NCBI GenBank assembly: GCA_003599595.1
Contig: QZIP01000033.1
Span: 1-35,868 of the forward strand
DNA: 35,868 nucleotides
Direction of reading: 5' to 3'
Source: Candidatus Parcubacteria bacterium
GTDB lineage: Bacteria; Patescibacteriota; Microgenomatia; Levybacterales; GWA1-39-11
Shown: positions 22,705 to 28,961 of the stretch, piece by piece
Layout of the letters: each line of letters starts with the position of its first letter
How positions within the stretch are numbered: position 1 is the stretch's first letter
Position numbers and translations under genes: made by a program
Notes under the pieces: model-generated
What the model saw: only the letters and a program-made list of their open reading frames with translations
What the model was told of the DNA's origin: nothing
The model's database searches: none

Positions 22705-23121
22705 TTAACTCCATCCGTGCTTTTTCTTGAGGTTTTCAAACACTTCTCTATCTTTGTTTACAATAGCTTCTTGTTCAGCTTTCTTTTTGGCTTCTACAGC
22801 TTCATATTCTTCAGGAAGAATTTTACGAACACCATAAACAGCAAACTCTTGTTCCTCAGAATACGGAAGATAATAAGATTCAACGTAAAATGAATCAAAC
22901 TTTACTGTTTTATAAGTAGTTCCATCACAGTATTTTTCTCCTTCATATAAATTACTTGATATTGAGTTTTCTTTTTGTTGATAGGTTTCAATCATCTCTA
23001 ACTTTTTAAAAATAATGTTTGCTTCGATCTCATCAAATGTTCCAGTAAATAGATCTGAATCAAGATCACACAAGTACTGAATTACAGTTCCCTTTTGAAA
23101 ATCATATTTAATAGTTTCCAC
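22705..23121 (-). CDS. Hypothetical protein, tandem paralog B
   Basis: 138 residues from GTG 23121 with AGGAGG directly upstream and promoter copy 7 just before it. Paralog of 22288-22701 with a YCDGTTYKTVKFDSF core, ILPEEYEAVEAKKK and an LKKKHGWS ending. First gene of the unit that includes rtcB. Function unknown. Confidence 0.76.
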   Translation of the reverse strand: METIKYDFQKGTVIQYLCDLDSDLFTGTFDEIEANIIFKKLEMIETYQQKENSISSNLYEGEKYCDGTTYKTVKFDSFYVESYYLPYSEEQEFAVYGVRKILPEEYEAVEAKKKAEQEAIVNKDREVFENLKKKHGWS

Positions 23122-23131
23122 AATATCCTCC

Positions 23132-23165
23132 TAAACCTTAGACGTTGTAACCAATAAAAAGTTTT
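23132..23165 (-). promoter_or_regulatory. Repeated ECF-like promoter, copy 7
   Basis: Minus strand AACTTTT (23163-23157), 12 bases, CGTC (23144-23141), 8 bases, A at 23132. The transcript begins only a few bases before the Shine-Dalgarno of GTG 23121. A terminator lies directly upstream. Confidence 0.87.
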
Positions 23166-23169
23166 CTAT

Positions 23170-23295
23170 TCAAATGAAAAAAGCAATTGATAAAACAATT
23201 GCTTCACATACCAAAAACAACAATACTTCTATACAGGTTCTACTTGCCAGCCATTCTAAACCATTTTGGATTTCGTTCAAAACAAGTTCGCTCAT
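23170..23295 (-). CDS. Possible small membrane protein
   Basis: A 41-residue frame from ATG 23295 with a C-terminal hydrophobic helix (CIEVLLFLVCEAIVLSIAFF). GGGAG lies just upstream. It overlaps the end of 23240-23557 by 56 bases and its tail runs through the terminator hairpin, so it may be a chance frame. Confidence 0.35.
   Translation of the reverse strand: MSELVLNEIQNGLEWLASRTCIEVLLFLVCEAIVLSIAFFI
23177..23204 (-). terminator. Intrinsic terminator ending the 26870 unit
   Basis: On the minus strand AAGCAATTG, a six-base loop, CAATTGCTT, then a run of T. It ends the unit that starts at 26870 and sits immediately before promoter copy 7. It is the only clear intrinsic terminator I found on the minus strand. 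Confidence 0.75.
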
Positions 23296-23557
23296 CTCCC
23301 ACACCATACCCAATAAACTTTTTATCTTCATCAAAACAAAACCAACATCCAACTGCATTGAAACTTAATTTAATTTGTTCTTTTAAATCTTTAGGAACTT
23401 GGTACCAAATTAAACCAAAAGAACTAACTACCTCTTCTTGCACTAAAATGTTAAGCCTTTCAAACGTTTCTAGTAACAATTCATAGTCAGTAACATCATT
23501 ATCTTCTAATTTAGAATATCCATATCCGTTTGCAATTGTTTTCCAAATTTTATTCAT
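23240..23557 (-). CDS. Hypothetical protein
   Basis: 105 residues from ATG 23557, overlapping the preceding stop as ATGA, with GGAG upstream. The second half (FNAVGCWFCFDEDKKFIGYGVGDE) reads as a beta-hairpin with two Cys. Last well-supported gene before the terminator. Unknown family. Confidence 0.72.
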   Translation of the reverse strand: MNKIWKTIANGYGYSKLEDNDVTDYELLLETFERLNILVQEEVVSSFGLIWYQVPKDLKEQIKLSFNAVGCWFCFDEDKKFIGYGVGDERTCFERNPKWFRMAGK

Positions 23558-24075
23558 TCCAATCTCCAATTTAATTCCTCATCAGTCATTCCATATGTTT
23601 CTTTCAATTGCTCTCTTGTATATCCTTCTTCTATCATTCCTTTAAACGAAGCTTTTTCAGCTTCTACAAGTTCTTTCTCCTTGCGTTTTTCATTAGCTTT
23701 AATATCATCAAGATTTTTGATTACTTGTGGTACCAAGAATGGTGATATTGTCATTCCAGGAAGTAATTTGAAATCTACATCCATTTCATGGCGATAAGAA
23801 GGTCCAGTGGATGCAAATTCCGCAAACTTTATTTGTCTTACATTTCCTCCCTGACTCTTTATAAACTCTCTTACTTTATCAAAACACTTTTCACATAGAT
23901 GGCACTCTTCATGATCTAAATCCTTACCATCTGACCAATACCCCCAGCTGGCAGTTAGTGTTCCATACTCATGAGTATGTTCACTCATTTCAGGATCTTT
24001 GGCACAACTGTTGTTACACATATCACAAATTGCGCCAATGGGTTCATATTTGACTTCTAATTTACGTAGTTCCAT
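23554..24075 (-). CDS. Zinc-binding conserved protein
   Basis: 173 residues. CDMCNNSC at residues 17-24, ASWGYWSDGKDLDHEECHLCEKCFDKVREFI in the middle: a four-to-six Cys zinc site around a conserved GYWSDG loop, a pattern I recognise from unnamed bacterial and phage proteins. The C-terminal half is a charged helix ending with a repeat-like EEGYTREQLKETYGMTDEE. Possibly a nucleic-acid or protein-binding adaptor. Confidence 0.77.
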   Translation of the reverse strand: MELRKLEVKYEPIGAICDMCNNSCAKDPEMSEHTHEYGTLTASWGYWSDGKDLDHEECHLCEKCFDKVREFIKSQGGNVRQIKFAEFASTGPSYRHEMDVDFKLLPGMTISPFLVPQVIKNLDDIKANEKRKEKELVEAEKASFKGMIEEGYTREQLKETYGMTDEELNWRLE

Positions 24076-24085
24076 TTATTTTCCT

Positions 24086-24217
24086 TTAGTCTGTGATTGA
24101 ATTCATAAAACAAGCATCACAACGAATGCAATGCGTCTTATTACACAAATAAAACAAACAATATTTGAAATTTCTTTTCCAATTATGGCCTATGAAGAAG
24201 CAAATAATCCGTTTCAT
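24086..24217 (-). CDS. 43-residue Cys-rich microprotein
   Basis: ATG 24217 to TAA 24086. The Shine-Dalgarno is very strong (GGAGGAGGAG). Sequence MKRIICFFIGHNWKRN then CLFYLCNKTHCIRCDACF: a short hydrophobic start and a Cys-rich tail typical of small zinc-ribbon phage proteins. Fills the gap between 24075 and 24242. Confidence 0.7.
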   Translation of the reverse strand: MKRIICFFIGHNWKRNFKYCLFYLCNKTHCIRCDACFMNSITD

Positions 24218-24241
24218 AAAACTCCTCCTCCGGGATTTGTT

Positions 24242-24469
24242 TTACTTCTTTCCACAATCACAAGATGGGTCGCAATTTTGCTTTCCATCACACTTACATT
24301 GTCCTGAAGTACACTTACAGTTCAAAGAACCACAAGTACAACCAGCAGGAACTGCCTTATACTCTTCCTTAGTACAAGGAGCACAAGGTGGACTTACCTT
24401 CTGCGGAGTATTGGAAGTAGGAATACAACCAGCAGCGAACAAGATACCAGCAAACAATAAATACTTCAT
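24242..24469 (-). CDS. Cys-rich metallothionein-like lipoprotein
   Basis: 75 residues. A lipoprotein signal (MKYLLFAGILFAAGC, lipid-attachment Cys 15) is followed by a domain with eleven more Cys in 60 residues, including PPCAPC, CTCGSLNCKC, CKCDGKQNC and CDC. The spacing (many CxC) looks metallothionein-like. Mature protein should be anchored in a membrane facing the periplasm or outside. Role could be metal binding or a cell-surface change; unproven. Confidence 0.75.
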   Translation of the reverse strand: MKYLLFAGILFAAGCIPTSNTPQKVSPPCAPCTKEEYKAVPAGCTCGSLNCKCTSGQCKCDGKQNCDPSCDCGKK

Positions 24470-24471
24470 GA

Positions 24472-24831
24472 TTAAGCCTTTTTTATCTTCAAATAAGAGT
24501 TCATTTCTTCCAACGTTTGGAAGGAAACAGTTCTGGTCAATTCTCCATACTTTTCATATACAGCATATTTTCCTGGTAATTGGAAAGAATGAACTGGCTG
24601 AATATCCATACCACAAGGCAGGACAATCAACGTGCATTTGTCACCAATCTTTTCATTCCATTGCTTCTTAACATATTCAATCGCTTCTTCAGGCATTACA
24701 CTAGGCATTCTAAGTACATAAAATGGTTTTGTATCTTCTACTATAACTTCTTGTCCTTGGGTTTCCTGAATGACAATTCCTGATCCTGCAGTTCCTAAAA
24801 TTCCAGCAATAGCTTCTCTTCGAGAAATCAT
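24472..24831 (-). CDS. Exported protein with Tat-like signal
   Basis: 119 residues. MISRREAIAGILGTAGSG is a twin-arginine signal of the short planctomycete type (SRREAI). The mature part has a short thioredoxin-like pattern (FYVLRMPSVMPEEAIEYVKKQW ... CTLIVLPCGMDIQPV) but no CxxC. It sits next to the lipoprotein gene, so both probably work outside the cytoplasm. Family unknown. Confidence 0.72.
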   Translation of the reverse strand: MISRREAIAGILGTAGSGIVIQETQGQEVIVEDTKPFYVLRMPSVMPEEAIEYVKKQWNEKIGDKCTLIVLPCGMDIQPVHSFQLPGKYAVYEKYGELTRTVSFQTLEEMNSYLKIKKA

Positions 24832-24838
24832 ATCACCT

Positions 24839-25504
24839 CTATTCTTTACCTAGAATAAAATCAACTGCCCAACAACCTTCGGGATGTTGGCCTTCATCTA
24901 TTATAAAGTGTTCTGCCAAATCAGGTTGTCCTAAATCCAATAATTCATCTCTCAAAGCAAACCCACATTGTTCACCATTATTAATGGTTTCTGCTAGTTG
25001 TAACACCTTAGATGGCCATTCTTTAGGATAATCTTTTCCAATCCAACTCTTTCCATCACATTTATAACACTTCTCATAATGACCAGGAGGAATCATATAG
25101 TGTTTATATGAAGATATTTTATCAAATTCCCAAAATTGTCCTTCCCCCTTACAATGTTCACACTTTGTAGTTCCTGGTGGACGATAAGGAGAACCAACTA
25201 TATGTCGTAATAAATTTGCAGCAATAGGTCTTTTTTTTTCAGAACTACAAGCTCTATTCCAAAACTCTACATCTCTAATAAGAAGTTGTGGTTCTGACTG
25301 GTCCATACTATCTAAATGAATTACATGGCCTAAATCATAATGATGTTTAGCAATTGCTTTGCAGTACAATCTCAATTTTCTGAATGAAACTTTGATCCCT
25401 CTAAACAACTCAAAATACTGCTCACCTTCCCTTGGCATATAACTGGTTAGAAACCTAACCATATGTTCTATACCATTAGAAGTCAGCCATAATTCTTCAG
25501 TCAT
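24839..25504 (-). CDS. Gemmata-type conserved protein with zinc-finger insertion
   Basis: 221 residues. The start (MTEELWLTSNGIEHMVRFL, RKLRLYC) and the end (WPSKVLQLAETINNGEQCGFALRDELLDLGQPDLAEHF ... GCWAVDFILGKE) match a large family in Gemmataceae genomes whose members end GCWxVDxxLGKE. In the middle a CEHCKGEGQFW ... CYKCDGKSW zinc finger is inserted between the usual NPxRP and WP segments. The family's function is unknown. It is strong evidence for exchange with a Gemmata-like host. Confidence 0.83.
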   Translation of the reverse strand: MTEELWLTSNGIEHMVRFLTSYMPREGEQYFELFRGIKVSFRKLRLYCKAIAKHHYDLGHVIHLDSMDQSEPQLLIRDVEFWNRACSSEKKRPIAANLLRHIVGSPYRPPGTTKCEHCKGEGQFWEFDKISSYKHYMIPPGHYEKCYKCDGKSWIGKDYPKEWPSKVLQLAETINNGEQCGFALRDELLDLGQPDLAEHFIIDEGQHPEGCWAVDFILGKE

Positions 25505-25758
25505 TAAACACCTAATTTTTTAACCGTTAAAACTACTTGTTCACCTGGGATGAGAATTCTAACTTGACAAGGACTAGAAGAAGGCCATCTAGCACCATTT
25601 GGATCTTCTATAGAAACCACCCAAGTTGGTTCTGCTTTAAACAATATAATTCCCTTGTAATGATTGTCATGTGTGACAATCGCTAAATCCCCCATTTTCA
25701 TATCATGAACTGTTTGTTGGTATTCTATATTTGCAGTACCTAATCTAGCTTCAACCAT
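25504..25758 (-). CDS. Small beta-barrel-like protein
   Basis: 84 residues with repeated strands (DLAIVTHDNHYKGIILFKAEPTWVVSIEDPNG, CQVRILIPGEQVVLTVKKLG). Shares one base with the 24839-25504 start. Could be a small SH3- or OB-like barrel; unknown. Confidence 0.73.
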   Translation of the reverse strand: MVEARLGTANIEYQQTVHDMKMGDLAIVTHDNHYKGIILFKAEPTWVVSIEDPNGARWPSSSPCQVRILIPGEQVVLTVKKLGV

Positions 25759-25767
25759 AACACTCTC

Positions 25768-26205
25768 CTACTTGTTCAAAATACCTTTGATAAATTCCCG
25801 AGACGCTTTACCAAACCTCTTTCCAACACTATTCCAATTCAAAGCTTCTTTTGTCATATGAATGTCATCATCTGTGTAGTATGTTTTATCTGGGCCAGCT
25901 GACCAGAGATAAACATATTTAACAGTATTTGGTCTACCAAACACATCACTTTCTTCATATCCCACTTGACTCAATATTTCTACTCCCCATGCATCATGTT
26001 TAGGAACAGCAATATGCTTAGTAAATTCTTCTTCAGAGTTTAGAATCTGTTTCATTGTTGATTTAGTAACTTTAATTTGTTCATCTAACAGCTTTTGAGC
26101 TTGATGTTTGGCTTTTTGATCCTTGTAATGCAAATAACTACCATAAAAGGAATATCCCATAAGACACAAAACAACTAATACAAATAACCAAACAATACAT
26201 TTCAT
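25768..26205 (-). CDS. Membrane-anchored GspG-like pseudopilin-type protein
   Basis: 145 residues. N-terminal hydrophobic helix (VWLFVLVVLCLMGYSFYG), a coiled linker, and a C-terminal domain with PKHDAWGVEI ... VYLWSAGPDKTYYTDDDI, the DPWGxPY and SxGPDGxxxTDDDI pattern of type II secretion major pseudopilins. It lacks the usual N-terminal prepilin cleavage motif (GFTLxE), so it is a domain relative, not a true pseudopilin. Overlaps the TIGR02996 gene by four bases. Confidence 0.72.
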   Translation of the reverse strand: MKCIVWLFVLVVLCLMGYSFYGSYLHYKDQKAKHQAQKLLDEQIKVTKSTMKQILNSEEEFTKHIAVPKHDAWGVEILSQVGYEESDVFGRPNTVKYVYLWSAGPDKTYYTDDDIHMTKEALNWNSVGKRFGKASREFIKGILNK

Positions 26206-26870
26206 AATAACACCTTTTTAAGTTGAAAATCTAGTGGTTTCATTCCAGCCTTATTTCTAGCCCAATTAATACCTTGTTCAGATATAAACTTGTGACATTC
26301 TAGCAAGGTATTACAATACATTGTTCTCATAGTTCCTGGACTGCCAAAAAACGACCAACTGTCTACATTTGGAAAAATTGGTTTATCATTTGAGTGAAGT
26401 ACAAAGCATCCACCTGGAAACGGTCCGATATGGAGTGGAAAGAAATCATAAAACTCTAATTTTAGGATTGGATTATGTTTTACCACAATTGATCCATAGT
26501 CATACCACCACAACCTGTTAGTTTGCAGTTTCTCTATTAATCCTCGTTTATATTCAACTTTGGTATCAAGCTTGGTGTCTTTATCTTGAATTAAATTACA
26601 GTTTATAAAATCAACCCAGTCTAGTGCCATCAACTCTTTGTGATTGTTGTATACACTGGTGATGTAGTCTTGATGTTTATCATTTTCTGGGCTGGCTAGT
26701 GGTCTTTTGTCAGGATCAAACTGCTTAGCAATTTCCATTTGGATTCTAATTCGTTCTGCACGTTCAGAATCCAAACCTCCTTGTTCTTCTAACCAATCTG
26801 CATATAATAAACGTAAATCATCATTAAATGGATTTTCACAAATCGCGTTTAAAAGTTCCTTTTGGGACAT
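26202..26870 (-). CDS. TIGR02996 repeat-companion protein, predicted leaderless
   Basis: 222 residues. The N-terminal LLNAICENPFNDDLRLLYADWLEEQGG is a TIGR02996 domain, characteristic of Gemmata-type planctomycetes, where it often precedes leucine-rich repeats. Here no LRRs follow; the remaining part is WWYDYGSIVVKHNPILKLEFYD and other strands of unknown fold. The A of ATG 26870 coincides with the predicted transcription start, and no Shine-Dalgarno is present, so translation is probably leaderless. Confidence 0.83.
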   Translation of the reverse strand: MSQKELLNAICENPFNDDLRLLYADWLEEQGGLDSERAERIRIQMEIAKQFDPDKRPLASPENDKHQDYITSVYNNHKELMALDWVDFINCNLIQDKDTKLDTKVEYKRGLIEKLQTNRLWWYDYGSIVVKHNPILKLEFYDFFPLHIGPFPGGCFVLHSNDKPIFPNVDSWSFFGSPGTMRTMYCNTLLECHKFISEQGINWARNKAGMKPLDFQLKKVLL

Positions 26871-26903
26871 AAAATTAAGACGTTGCGAGGACTAATAAGT
26901 TTA
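26870..26903 (-). promoter_or_regulatory. Repeated ECF-like promoter, copy 8
   Basis: Minus strand AACTTAT (26901-26895), 12 bases, CGTC (26882-26879), 8 bases, A at 26870, the first base of the start codon. The -35 element touches the stop codon of 26901-27092. Confidence 0.85.
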
Positions 26904-27092
26904 TGCTTTTATAGCTGGACCATATCTTCTACATGTTCTTTTAACAAAAAGTTTGTATTCATGTTTTTCTCTAGGACATGCAAAATCCCAAAAGTCTGGG
27001 TAGTAAAACCATTTACCCCAACAAAATCTACACCACTTTCCAGGAACATCATATTCTACTTCATACTTTTTGCATCTCTTGCAACTTTTCAT
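26901..27092 (-). CDS. Zinc-ribbon microprotein
   Basis: 63 residues: CKRCKKYEVEYDVPGKWCRFC, a CxxC-x13-CxxC zinc ribbon, followed by an aromatic segment (YYPDFWDF) and a basic C-terminus. Last gene of the long unit beginning at 33470. Function unknown. Confidence 0.76.
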   Translation of the reverse strand: MKSCKRCKKYEVEYDVPGKWCRFCWGKWFYYPDFWDFACPREKHEYKLFVKRTCRRYGPAIKA

Positions 27093-27095
27093 TTT

Positions 27096-27575
27096 TTACT
27101 CGTAAGCAGGTTTGTTTTCATTTACTTTCACCATGACTGCAAACTTTTTCAATATTTTATCTGGTGGTGCCAAATTATCTAATACGTTCTTTTTATAGTA
27201 GAAGAATTCAATTTTTTGTGATTCATGAACAATAAATCCCCAAACTTGAGTTGGAACACTTTTTCCTACATTATTGACATATGTTATTTCATCCATTCTG
27301 AAATCATTTAACGATTTGTCGTTTTTAGGATATGGTTTTGTCAGTTCCCATGTATATAGATTATTGTAATCGCATGGTAGATATATTTTAAGATAACCCA
27401 ATAATGGTACTTCAACTGTTTCTTCACTCTCCAATTCTTTCTCCACGCCATTAACAGTCGTTATTACTCTATTCATATAAAACCGACCACCAACTGAAAC
27501 TGGTTCTCCAGTTAGAGGTTTATCACTTCCGCAACCAATAATCATAAAACACAAAATAAACAATAACTTTTTCAT
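27096..27575 (-). CDS. Putative lipoprotein
   Basis: 159 residues. Signal MKKLLFILCFMIIGCGSDK with a lipobox Cys at 15 and Asp not at +2, so outer or inner membrane cannot be told. The mature part is beta-rich (VSVGGRFYMNRVITTVNGVEKEL, EVPLLGYLKIYLPC). A phage-borne lipoprotein may serve superinfection exclusion; this is a guess. Overlaps the HNH gene by four bases. Confidence 0.75.
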   Translation of the reverse strand: MKKLLFILCFMIIGCGSDKPLTGEPVSVGGRFYMNRVITTVNGVEKELESEETVEVPLLGYLKIYLPCDYNNLYTWELTKPYPKNDKSLNDFRMDEITYVNNVGKSVPTQVWGFIVHESQKIEFFYYKKNVLDNLAPPDKILKKFAVMVKVNENKPAYE

Positions 27576-27997
27576 TCTTCCTCCTTAAATTTCATTGGTT
27601 GAGTTCTGATCACCATGTTAATTTCATCTAAACAAATAGATTTGATTCCATCGTCTGTAACTTTTTGATAAATCAAATCTCTGAACTTGTGTAGTAATGG
27701 GCGAATTTTTAATCTTTGATCGGTCCATTTTCTTTTATTTCTTTTAGACCATTTCTCCTGGGTTTTGAGTATTACAGCCAAAGAAGAGATAAGTGATCGT
27801 TCACCATTACATTTATTACAGGAAATAACTCTGTCATTTTCCCATTCTTTGCCAAGATATTGAGGAACTAGATGGTCAGCAGTAGCTAAAACTCTGGTTA
27901 GCATTTTATCACACCAAAAACATGGATGCTGAGTTAACCACTCAAATTGTTTATCCATCCAAAGTTTATTCTGATGTTGTCTTTTTGGTTTATTCAT
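27572..27997 (-). CDS. HNH endonuclease-like protein
   Basis: 141 residues. CFWCDK, then ATADHLVPQYLGKEWENDRVISCNKCNGERS: a zinc-linked HNH motif with the DH pair, the Asn in the middle and a second CxxC. The C-terminal half is basic and helical. Could be a free-standing homing-type nuclease or a DNA-processing enzyme. Overlaps neighbours by four bases on both sides, which argues for a resident gene rather than a recent insertion. Confidence 0.82.
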   Translation of the reverse strand: MNKPKRQHQNKLWMDKQFEWLTQHPCFWCDKMLTRVLATADHLVPQYLGKEWENDRVISCNKCNGERSLISSLAVILKTQEKWSKRNKRKWTDQRLKIRPLLHKFRDLIYQKVTDDGIKSICLDEINMVIRTQPMKFKEEE

Positions 27998-28242
27998 TTA
28001 TCTAAAAAATACCTAATTGCCAAATATGTGTAATAACTACTTGCGCCTAATAAAGCCATTGGATATCCTAAAAATGCGCTTGCCAAATAAAAAGCATCAT
28101 CCTCCCATTTCTTAATATTTTCCTCTTTACGAAAACATAGACTAAAATACCAAACAAGTATTGTAAGAGAAAATATTATAGATGGAATTCCCATAATTAA
28201 TGATATTGTTGCTACATATTCTTCATGATTATTCAATTCCAT
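27994..28242 (-). CDS. Two-helix membrane protein
   Basis: 82 residues if started at ATG 28242, 14 bases before the preceding stop; ATG 28251 or 28281 are alternatives. Two hydrophobic segments (IMGIPSIIFSLTILVWYFSLCF and AFLGYPMALLGASSYYTYLAI) make it a small inner-membrane protein. Function unknown. Confidence 0.7.
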   Translation of the reverse strand: MELNNHEEYVATISLIMGIPSIIFSLTILVWYFSLCFRKEENIKKWEDDAFYLASAFLGYPMALLGASSYYTYLAIRYFLDK

Positions 28243-28426
28243 ACTCCTCATATGCATCATAAAATGCTTCATCTCTTTCATCTTTCAAAAGATCACGAAT
28301 CATATCTTTTCGCTCTGGTGTAAGAGTTCCAATCCATTTGTCTATTTCCTTCATTCTTCCGTTTGAAAGATTAGTATTCCAAAAGAATGAATAATTCTTA
28401 TAAACAGTTTTCTTAGCCTTTTTCAT
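28229..28426 (-). CDS. Helical microprotein, paralog of 28703-28960
   Basis: 65 residues; basic start then NGRMKEIDKWIGTLTPERKDMIRDLLKDERDEAFYDAY. The helical core aligns by eye with the IWKWLDGFTIEELSMLDVIVED region at 28703-28960. Overlaps the gene before it by 14 bases. Unknown role. Confidence 0.72.
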   Translation of the reverse strand: MKKAKKTVYKNYSFFWNTNLSNGRMKEIDKWIGTLTPERKDMIRDLLKDERDEAFYDAYEEYGIE

Positions 28427-28706
28427 GTTCAGCCTCTACTTCACTCATCAACATTCCCCAACAATCAAAAGCTCTTTGTGCTCTTTCCAAACAATTTTCG
28501 CAAATGTGCATAAAAGCTAATCTAATTGATGGTTTGTCTTCATTACACTGATCACATGAAGCAAGCTCATCACAATCTATAATAAAATCTGGAATTTCAT
28601 ATCCAGCTTTTCTATTTCCGCTACATTTACATGATACCCATTGACCGTTATCTGGACTATACCATCCTAGTTGATCATTACATCCTGAACATTCTGGTTT
28701 ATTCAT
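28413..28706 (-). CDS. Multi-CxxC zinc-binding protein
   Basis: 97 residues with CSGC (6-9), CKC, CDQC and CENC, enough for two zinc sites, and a C-terminal helix. Fits the set of zinc-ribbon microproteins in this unit. Overlaps 28703-28960 by four bases. Confidence 0.76.
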   Translation of the reverse strand: MNKPECSGCNDQLGWYSPDNGQWVSCKCSGNRKAGYEIPDFIIDCDELASCDQCNEDKPSIRLAFMHICENCLERAQRAFDCWGMLMSEVEAEHEKG

Positions 28707-28960
28707 TTCATTTCCTTTAACATTTTAGTTGCTTCCATTACTGCATGAAGTTCAACTCTATGTTCTTCCATTAATTCACAAAATGCTCTATTTGTAAACT
28801 CTGTTTCTTCATTTCTAATGTCTTCCACTATCACATCTAACATAGAAAGTTCTTCTATTGTGAATCCATCCAACCATTTCCAAATCTTCTCTTTAGTTTC
28901 TTGTGGTATATCATGAGAGTAGAAATACCAACTCCTAAGTGGACCCATACTATCTAACAT
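28703..28960 (-). CDS. Helical hypothetical protein
   Basis: 85 residues. WYFYSHDIPQETKEKIWKWLDGFTIEELSMLD, then an acidic helix and a C-terminal helix. Related in pattern to 28229-28426 with the zinc protein gene between them. Begins one base after the stop of the DHODH-like gene. Confidence 0.73.
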   Translation of the reverse strand: MLDSMGPLRSWYFYSHDIPQETKEKIWKWLDGFTIEELSMLDVIVEDIRNEETEFTNRAFCELMEEHRVELHAVMEATKMLKEMK

Positions 28961-28961
28961 A

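Noticed and set aside
24165-24671. 168-residue plus-strand frame
   Set aside because: It lies antisense to four minus-strand genes with good Shine-Dalgarno sites and recognisable signals; no plus-strand gene order exists here.
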